The notes under the pieces are model-generated. The model was not told the origin of the DNA. It did not search any database and worked only from the letters and a program-made list of their open reading frames with translations. Positions 41,123 through 47,401 of a stretch of DNA of 64,000 bases are shown piece after piece. Source of the DNA: Hyalangium gracile (GTDB lineage Bacteria; Myxococcota; Myxococcia; Myxococcales; Myxococcaceae); contig NZ_JAHXBG010000017.1 in assembly GCF_020103725.1 (NCBI RefSeq), positions 62,001-126,000 of the forward strand. The letters run 5' to 3'. Both the position numbers and the translations under genes were made by a program. Numbering within the stretch: the first letter of the stretch is position 1; every line of letters begins with the position of its first letter.

Positions 41123-42487
41123 ATGAACGCCGCCCCCTTCCTCGTCCTGCTCACCGTTCTTCATCAGGCCACTTCGACCGGAGGGTACTCCGGGGGAGGG
41201 TACTCCAGCGTGGAGGAGCTCCCTCAGGGGGACGCCTCGTCGGAGAGCTCCTCCACGTCGTTCCGGCTGGCGCTCGAGGTGGGGCCGCTGAGCCTGCCCT
41301 CGGGCACTCCGGGCGGCGGCCAGGACATCTTCGCGCAAGCCATGCCGGTGGCGCGGCTCGTCCACGGAGAGAGCTTCGGCGTGGAGCTGGGCGCCCCGCT
41401 GCGCCTGCGCCTGCTGGATGCCGACCCGAAGCAGACCGACCAGGACTACGGCGGATACCTGCGACGCGAGGACTGGGACACGCTGAGCGACCTGGGGCAG
41501 ATCCTCCGCGAGCTGCGCATCGGTCGCGATGACAACGTCGCCAACCTGCGCGCCGGTCCGCTCCAGGCCTTCACGCTGGGCGAGGGACACCTGGTGGATC
41601 GCTATGACAACCGGCTGTCGCCCAACTACCACCCGACGGGCGCGCTGCTCACCGTCAACGTGGGCCCCACGCGCGTCCAGGCCATGGCCAGCGACGTGCT
41701 CGCGCCCCGGCTCTTCGCGGGCGAGGTGCGGCTGGACATCGGCCGGCTCGCCTCGCAGCAGGACAAGCACTTCGACCGCTACCACGCGATCGCCTCCGTG
41801 GCGCACGACTTCGGGCGCGTGGGGGAGGAGGCCACCGAGGCCATCACCGCCGTGCTCGTGGGCGGCGACGCGGCGCTCTACAAGGGCGAGAACCTCCAGT
41901 TCTTCGCCATCGGCGGCGCCGGCACCCGGGTGGATGCGGGCTCGCCGGACATCGGCGGCTTCGGCGGCTTCTCCATTCGCGGCAACACGGGCCGGGTGGA
42001 CATCAGCGGTCGCGTCGAGGGGCGCTTCGAAGGAGGCAACTTCCGCTTCGGCCTCTTCGGCCCGTCGTACGAGCTGGCCCGCTACTCCGCCACCGGCCTG
42101 TCCGAGCCGCCGCTCGCCGAGGAGCGCATGGACAAGAACCTGGCCGGCTACGCCGAGCTGAAGCTGGGCCTGGGCAGCGGCGCTCCGGAGGAAGTGAACG
42201 CCTCGGCCAGCGCCGCCGTGGAGCACTTCACCACGGGCCGCACCGACACCGACTTCACCCTGGGCCTCAAGTTCCCCGGCGGCAGGACGCTGGCCACCGC
42301 GCGCGTCATCATCGTCGGCATCGGCACCCAGCCGCGCTACTCCGCGCACGCCGAGCTGCGCCAGCGCATCCTCGACTGGCTCTACGTCTGGGGCGCCGGC
42401 GGTACCGTGCACTTCCCCCAGGCGGATGGCTCGCTCGTGCGTGGCTACACGGCGGGGGCCGGCGCGGGCGTGGACTTCGCGCGCTGA
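41123..42487 (+). CDS. Putative envelope protein, beta-rich
   Basis: 454 aa. A short hydrophobic start (NAAPFLVLLTVLHQA) may be a signal peptide and is followed by a Gly/Ser-rich segment. The rest has repeated amphipathic strands (such as FGVELGAPLRLRLLD and SGRVEGRFEGGNFRFGLFG) ending in AGAGVDFAR, compatible with an outer-membrane barrel. I recognise no named family. It lies just upstream of the BlaI-type operators but is transcribed towards them and probably ends before them. Confidence 0.8.
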   Translation: MNAAPFLVLLTVLHQATSTGGYSGGGYSSVEELPQGDASSESSSTSFRLALEVGPLSLPSGTPGGGQDIFAQAMPVARLVHGESFGVELGAPLRLRLLDADPKQTDQDYGGYLRREDWDTLSDLGQILRELRIGRDDNVANLRAGPLQAFTLGEGHLVDRYDNRLSPNYHPTGALLTVNVGPTRVQAMASDVLAPRLFAGEVRLDIGRLASQQDKHFDRYHAIASVAHDFGRVGEEATEAITAVLVGGDAALYKGENLQFFAIGGAGTRVDAGSPDIGGFGGFSIRGNTGRVDISGRVEGRFEGGNFRFGLFGPSYELARYSATGLSEPPLAEERMDKNLAGYAELKLGLGSGAPEEVNASASAAVEHFTTGRTDTDFTLGLKFPGGRTLATARVIIVGIGTQPRYSAHAELRQRILDWLYVWGAGGTVHFPQADGSLVRGYTAGAGAGVDFAR

Positions 42488-42512
42488 GCCGGGCCCGCTT
42501 CGGTCGGCTTGA

Positions 42513-42524
42513 CTACAGCTGTAG
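42513..42524 (+). promoter_or_regulatory. BlaI-type operator 1
   Basis: Perfect 12-bp palindrome CTACAGCTGTAG. It contains the TACA-N2-TGTA core recognised by BlaI/MecI/CopY regulators and sits 53 bp before the regulator start codon. Confidence 0.8.
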
Positions 42525-42544
42525 GCAGGCGTACCTTCTTTCTG

Positions 42545-42558
42545 ACTACAGCTGTAGT
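42545..42558 (+). promoter_or_regulatory. BlaI-type operator 2
   Basis: Perfect 14-bp palindrome ACTACAGCTGTAGT, the same core as operator 1 with centres 33 bp apart. It lies 19 bp before the ATG. Two sites at about three helical turns would let repressor dimers bracket the promoter, implying autoregulation of the pair. Confidence 0.82.
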
Positions 42559-42576
42559 TAGCGAGAAGGGGCCGAG

Positions 42577-42960
42577 ATGAAGTCGGTGGGAGACCAGGAG
42601 CTGGCGGTGCTGCGGTACGTGGCCGAGCACGGGCCCATCACCGTGGGAGAGGTGGCCGAGCGCTTCGGCGAGCCCCAGGGGCTGGCGCGCTCCACCATCC
42701 TCACGGTGATGGAGCGGCTGCGGAAGAAGGGCCACCTCACCCGGACCAAGGTGGAGGGCGTCTTCCAGTACAGCTCGCCGGTGCCGGCGTCGGAGCTCTT
42801 GCGCGGCGTGGTGGGGGACTTCGTTCAGCGCTCGCTCGCCGGCTCCCTTTCGCCGTTCGTCACCTACCTGGCCGAGGCCGAGGACGTCTCCGAGGAGGAG
42901 CTGAAGCAGCTCCAGGACGTCGTGGCGCGGCTGCAGTCCCGCAAGAAGGGGAAGGAGTGA
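42577..42960 (+). CDS. BlaI/MecI/CopY family transcriptional repressor
   Basis: 127 aa, the standard length. A winged helix (VGDQELAVLRYVAEHGPITVGEVAERF, with recognition helix RSTILTVMERLRKKG) precedes a C-terminal dimerisation helix region. These repressors bind TACA-N2-TGTA sites and are inactivated by proteolysis initiated by the BlaR1-type partner. Both partners are here: operators upstream, and an M56 peptidase gene 3 bp downstream. An AGAAGGGG ribosome site precedes the ATG. Confidence 0.95.
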   Translation: MKSVGDQELAVLRYVAEHGPITVGEVAERFGEPQGLARSTILTVMERLRKKGHLTRTKVEGVFQYSSPVPASELLRGVVGDFVQRSLAGSLSPFVTYLAEAEDVSEEELKQLQDVVARLQSRKKGKE

Positions 42961-42963
42961 GCC

Positions 42964-44901
42964 ATGGGCACTCACGGGCTGATGGACCTGGGCTGGGGAC
43001 TCTCCTTGATGGAGGGACTGTGGCGGGCCTCGTGGCAGGGGGCGCTCTGTGCGGCGCTCGTCTGGGCGCTGACGCGCGCGGTGCCGCGCATGCCCCCGTC
43101 CCTGCGCGCGGGGCTGTGGTGGCTCGTCTCGCTCAAGTTCGTGCTGTCCCTGGGCGTGCTCAGCCCGGTGGCGCTGCCGCTGCTGCCCGCGCCTGCGCCC
43201 GCTCCTCTAGAGGTGGGGGCCGCGCCGCTGCCGGAGGGTGAGCCCGTCTCCTGGGTGTCCCTGGGCGGCGCGAGCGCCTCGGCTCCTCGGGAGCGTCCGG
43301 TGCCGTGGCGGCAGGTGGGCATGGCGGCCCTGCTGGCGGTGTGGGGGATGGGCATCGCCTGGCAGCTTCGCGGACACGTGCGGGCCTGGGCCTCCGTGCG
43401 CCGCCTCCGTCTGCGCGCGCTGCCGCTGCGAGACGAGGAACTGGAGGACGTCGTCCGGGAGCTGTCGCTCGAGGCGGGCCTGCGGCGCGTGCCGCGGCTG
43501 CTGGTGTCCAGCGAGGTGGCGAGCCCGCTCGCCACGGGGTTGCTGTCGCCGGTGGTGGTGCTGCCCGCCAGGGCGGTCCAGCGCCTGGATGCGGACGCGC
43601 TGCGGATGGCGCTGGCGCATGAGCTGGCCCACTTCCAGCGGCGGGATTTGTGGCTCGGCTGGGTGCCGGCTGTCGCCGAGACGCTCCTCTTCTTCCACCC
43701 GCTCGTGCGCAAGGCCGCCCGGGAGTACGCGCTGGCCCGCGAGGAGGCCTGTGACGCCGAGGCCCTGCGCCTGACGGGCGCCGAGCCCGGGGACTACGGG
43801 CAGCTGCTCCTCGCCTTTGGTGTCACCCGTTCTCACGGAACCGCCGCGGCGCTCGGCGCTTCCGCCCACCTTCACGCGTTGCACAGGAGGTTGACCATGT
43901 TGGAGCACGTCGATGTCTCGACTCCCCGAGGCCGGGCGCCGCTGAGAGCGGCCCTGCTCGTCCTCGGCGCCGCGGTGCTGGTGCCATTCCAGGTGGTGGC
44001 ACGAGAGCCACCTGCCTCCCCCCCCGCGCCCACGGTGCCTGCCGTGCCTGCCGTGCCGAAGGTAGCAGCGACTCCCAAGGTGGCTGCCGTGCCGGCCACG
44101 CCCCCAGCTCCGGCGTCCGTAGGCGCGAAGGTGTCGCCTCCTCCCCCAGTGGCTCCCAGGGTCGCGGCTCCTCCCGCGCCTCCTGCTCCCGTGGTGGCGC
44201 CCCTGGCTCCGGTCGCCCCGGTGCCTCCCGCGACACCGATGCTGGCCATGTCGGACGATGACGACGATGACCACGACGATGACGTGGATGGCTACGTCCT
44301 CGTCTCGGGCGACCACGTGATGATGTCGGGCTCGACGTCGGACCTCCGCCGCGCCAGGTCGATGCGCACCGGCGGCAAGGACGTCCTCTTCATCCGGCGA
44401 GGCGACAAGGCCTACCTGATCCGGGACCCCAAGATGCTGGAGCAGGTGCGCGCCACCTTCGAGCCGCAGACGAAGCTGGGGCAGCAGCAGGCGGAGCTCG
44501 GGAAGAAGCAGGCCGAGCTGGGCGCGAAGCAGGCGGAGTTCGGGCAGAAGCAGGCGGCCCTGGGCGTGAAGCACGCTCAGCTGGGGTTGAGGAATGCCGA
44601 GCTGAGCCTCCAGCTCTCTCAGGCGGCGATGCGGGGCGACGATGCGGAGCGCGACCGCAAGGAGAAGGAGCTGGAGAAGGTCCAGGCCGCGCTGGAGAAG
44701 GAGCAGGACGCGCTGAATGACGAGCAGGAGGCGCTCGGCAAGGAGCAGGAGAAGCTCGGCGAGCAGCAGGAGAAGCTCGGCGAGCAGCAGGAGAAGCTCG
44801 GCGAGCAGCAGGAGAAGCTCGCGCACGAGAGCCAGAAGAAGGTGAAGGCGCTCATCGACGACGCCATCACCAAGGGGCTCGCCGAGCCGGTGGGCTCCTG
44901 A
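42964..44901 (+). CDS. M56 (BlaR1-type) membrane metallopeptidase with coiled-coil tail
   Basis: 645 aa. N-terminal transmembrane helices (about 20-75 and 115-135) precede the zinc site HELAH (219-223) with a downstream EEACDAEAL Glu, the M56 signature. A further helix lies at about 325-345. The extracytoplasmic part is a Pro/Ala linker (about 350-425), an acidic run of Asp, a YVLVSGDHVMMSGSTSDL beta segment, and a long coiled coil (about 500-630) of seven-residue repeats. It lacks the penicillin-binding sensor domain of true BlaR1, so the signal is not expected to be a beta-lactam. It should cleave the upstream repressor on activation. Confidence 0.92.
   Translation: MGTHGLMDLGWGLSLMEGLWRASWQGALCAALVWALTRAVPRMPPSLRAGLWWLVSLKFVLSLGVLSPVALPLLPAPAPAPLEVGAAPLPEGEPVSWVSLGGASASAPRERPVPWRQVGMAALLAVWGMGIAWQLRGHVRAWASVRRLRLRALPLRDEELEDVVRELSLEAGLRRVPRLLVSSEVASPLATGLLSPVVVLPARAVQRLDADALRMALAHELAHFQRRDLWLGWVPAVAETLLFFHPLVRKAAREYALAREEACDAEALRLTGAEPGDYGQLLLAFGVTRSHGTAAALGASAHLHALHRRLTMLEHVDVSTPRGRAPLRAALLVLGAAVLVPFQVVAREPPASPPAPTVPAVPAVPKVAATPKVAAVPATPPAPASVGAKVSPPPPVAPRVAAPPAPPAPVVAPLAPVAPVPPATPMLAMSDDDDDDHDDDVDGYVLVSGDHVMMSGSTSDLRRARSMRTGGKDVLFIRRGDKAYLIRDPKMLEQVRATFEPQTKLGQQQAELGKKQAELGAKQAEFGQKQAALGVKHAQLGLRNAELSLQLSQAAMRGDDAERDRKEKELEKVQAALEKEQDALNDEQEALGKEQEKLGEQQEKLGEQQEKLGEQQEKLAHESQKKVKALIDDAITKGLAEPVGS
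44749..44811 (+). repeat. Three exact 21-bp repeats in coiled-coil region
   Basis: The unit GAGAAGCTCGGCGAGCAGCA plus G occurs at 44749, 44770 and 44791, with a partial fourth at 44812. Each encodes one EKLGEQQ heptad. Exact identity points to recent expansion by slippage or recombination. Confidence 0.92.
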
Positions 44902-44928
44902 GGCGCTGGAGCCCGGACTCGCCCGGGG

Positions 44929-45336
44929 CTATCCGCCCTGGACGATGTTGAAGAAGGACTTGATGACGCGCTCGCCCTTCACGTCCCAGAGGACGACCTG
45001 GCCCTGGCGGATGAAGTAGCTGTCCCCGGGCCGGTAGGTGTGGCTCTGCCCGCTCTCGTCGGTGATGATGACCTCGCCCTCCAGGATGGTGGCGTGCTCG
45101 GTGAAGGGGAAGGTGACCTCCACCTTTCCCCGGGTCGCCATGAAGAGGCCGGCCGTCATGGCTCCCTCCTTGAAGTCGACCTGGGCGAAGATCTCCGGCT
45201 TGCCCTCCAGCGTCTTTCCGCCCAGGTTCTCCGGAGCTCCCAGCGACACGAACCGCGAGGTGTCTCGAACGGGTCCGGGCGTGTACACGATCATCTTCCC
45301 CTCACGCCCCGCTGCCTTGGCTGCACTCGCTTGCAT
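44929..45336 (-). CDS. Cupin protein, EutQ/DUF861-like
   Basis: 135 aa. A single cupin barrel with FPFTEHATILEGEVIITDESGQ and YRPGDSYFIRQG matches the EutQ/DUF861-type group, related to ureidoglycine aminohydrolases. The usual first metal-binding His cluster is weak here; the TEHATILEGE segment keeps one His and a Glu. It might be a binding or sensory protein. A GGAGAG site precedes the ATG. It is divergent from the aldehyde dehydrogenase gene. Confidence 0.85.
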   Translation of the reverse strand: MQASAAKAAGREGKMIVYTPGPVRDTSRFVSLGAPENLGGKTLEGKPEIFAQVDFKEGAMTAGLFMATRGKVEVTFPFTEHATILEGEVIITDESGQSHTYRPGDSYFIRQGQVVLWDVKGERVIKSFFNIVQGG

Positions 45337-45577
45337 GAATCTCTCCGGGTTGGCTCAGCAGTGAGGATGGTACCCCCATTCGCTCGTGACAGGACCATGG
45401 CTCGTGGGACAGGCGGGCCGACCGCCGTCCGCCTCCATGCGTGCTGCGGAAGGAGAGCGTTGTGCAGCGGGCAGAGACATAGGAGCAGCTGACGGGGCGT
45501 CCCGGAATGCGGTGACGACCCTGGGGGGCTCGCCTAAGGTGACGAGCCCTGGCTTCTGTCGAGGGAGGTCCCTGCTC

Positions 45578-47296
45578 ATGACCCTTGCCGTCGCTCCCAC
45601 GTCCACGCCCATCTCGTCGATGGACTCGCTGGTGCGCCGCCTCAAGGAGGGCGCCCACTCCTGGGTGAAGGTGACGCTCGGCGAGCGCATCGCGTTGCTG
45701 GAGGAGCTGCGACGCGGCTACCACGCCATCGCCGCGCCCAGCGTCCAGGCCGCCTGTGAGGCCAAGGGCATCCCGCCCGGCAGCCCCATCGCCGGCGAGG
45801 AGTGGCTGGCCGGGCCGCTCGTCGTGCTGCGCAACCTGCGCCTCCTCGTCGAGTCCCTGAAGGACATCCAGCGCCACGGCGCGCCGCGCATCCCCTCCTC
45901 GGCGCTGCGCACGCTCGAGGACGGGCGGCTGAGCGCGCGCCTGTACCCGGCCGACCTGCTGGACTCGATGCTGCTCATGGGCCACGTGGGCGAGGTGTAC
46001 TTCCAGCCCGGGGTGACGGCCGAAAACCTCCGCGAGCACCAGGCCTCCTTCTACCGCCGCCCCCACGAGGGCCGCCTGTGCGCCGTGCTGGGCGCGGGCA
46101 ACGTCAACTCCATTCCTCCCGCGGACTGCCTCTACAAGCTCTTCGTCGAGGGCACGGCGTGCGTGCTCAAGATGAACCCGGTGAACGCCTACCTGGGGCC
46201 CTTCCTGGAGCAGGCCTTCGCGCCGCTGGCCCGCCGCAACGTGTTCGCCGTCGTCTACGGCGGCGCGGAGGAGGGCTCGGCGCTCGTCAACCACCCGGAC
46301 GTGGACGAGGTGCACATCACCGGCAGCGACAAGACGCACGACATGCTGATGTGGGGGCCGCCCGGCCCCGAGTCCGACGCCCGCCGCGCGCGCAACGAGC
46401 CGCTGCTCAGGAAGCTCATCACGAGCGAGCTGGGCAACATCTCCCCCGTCGTCGTGGTGCCGGGGCCCTACAGCGACGGCGAGGTGCGCTTCCAGGGCGG
46501 CAACATCGCCGGCATGGTGGCCAACAACGCCTCCTTCAACTGCAACTCCGCCAAGCTGCTGGTGCAGCCGCGCGACTGGGGGCGCCGTGGGCAGGTGGTG
46601 GACGCGGTGCAGACGGCGCTGGGCCGCACCAGCGTGCGCCGCGCCTGGTACCCGGGGGCCGAGCAGCGCTGGAAGCAGTTCACCGAGGGCCGCAAGGGCC
46701 TGCGCCTGGTGGGGACGCCGGGGCAGGGGGAGCTGGCCTTCGCCCTGGTGCCGGACGTGGATCCGTTCCAGGCGGAGGACCGCGTCTTCACCCAGGAGCC
46801 CTGGTGCACCGTGCTCTCCGAGACGGGCCTGCCGGGCGCCGATGATCCGGTGGCCTTCCTGGAGCAGGTGGTGCCGTTCCTCAACGACAAGGTGTGGGGC
46901 ACCCTGTGCGCCACGCTCGTGGTGCACCCGAAGTCGCTGAAGGATCCGGCGGTGAGCGCGGCGGTGGAGAAGGCCATCCGCGAGCTGCGCTACGGCGCGG
47001 TGGCCGTGAACACCTGGCCCGCCGCCGTCTTCGCCCTGGGCGTCCTGCCGTGGGGCGGCCACCCGTCCTCCACGCCCCAGGACATCCAGAGCGGCCTGGG
47101 CTGGGTGCACAACACCAAGATGCTGGAGAGCATCGAGAAGGCCGTGCTCCGGGCGCCGCTGACCAGCTTCCCGCCCTCTCCGTGGATGCCCGGCCACCGG
47201 GGCGTGGCCACGCTGGGGCGCAGGCTCGCGGACTTCGAGATGGCCCCCTCCTGGCTCAGGATTCCGGCCATCGCCGCTGCCGCCATGCGCGCCTGA
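45578..47296 (+). CDS. Aldehyde dehydrogenase family protein, divergent active-site loop
   Basis: 572 aa, longer than the usual 480-500. The family core is visible: VLGAGNVNSIPPADCLYKLF for cofactor binding, HITGSDKTHD, SELGNISPVVV with the general-base Glu, then a catalytic-Cys loop reading NNASFNCNSAK, where typical enzymes have GQxC. Cys is retained but its surroundings differ, so specificity cannot be assigned. The N-terminal 110 residues form a helical extension. A GGGAGG site precedes the ATG; longer in-frame starts are low-complexity. Confidence 0.88.
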   Translation: MTLAVAPTSTPISSMDSLVRRLKEGAHSWVKVTLGERIALLEELRRGYHAIAAPSVQAACEAKGIPPGSPIAGEEWLAGPLVVLRNLRLLVESLKDIQRHGAPRIPSSALRTLEDGRLSARLYPADLLDSMLLMGHVGEVYFQPGVTAENLREHQASFYRRPHEGRLCAVLGAGNVNSIPPADCLYKLFVEGTACVLKMNPVNAYLGPFLEQAFAPLARRNVFAVVYGGAEEGSALVNHPDVDEVHITGSDKTHDMLMWGPPGPESDARRARNEPLLRKLITSELGNISPVVVVPGPYSDGEVRFQGGNIAGMVANNASFNCNSAKLLVQPRDWGRRGQVVDAVQTALGRTSVRRAWYPGAEQRWKQFTEGRKGLRLVGTPGQGELAFALVPDVDPFQAEDRVFTQEPWCTVLSETGLPGADDPVAFLEQVVPFLNDKVWGTLCATLVVHPKSLKDPAVSAAVEKAIRELRYGAVAVNTWPAAVFALGVLPWGGHPSSTPQDIQSGLGWVHNTKMLESIEKAVLRAPLTSFPPSPWMPGHRGVATLGRRLADFEMAPSWLRIPAIAAAAMRA

Positions 47297-47401
47297 AACC
47301 TGAATCGGGCGTCGGGGGCTCGAGAGAAAAGGCGACGCGGCGTCCAGGCGGAGTAAGCTCGACGCCTACCCCTCCAGGGAGGGGGGTGACGCACCTGGGA
47401 G

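Noticed and set aside
44929-45336. Calling the cupin an ethanolamine-utilisation enzyme (eutQ)
   Set aside because: No eut genes are nearby, and the metal-binding His set is incomplete.
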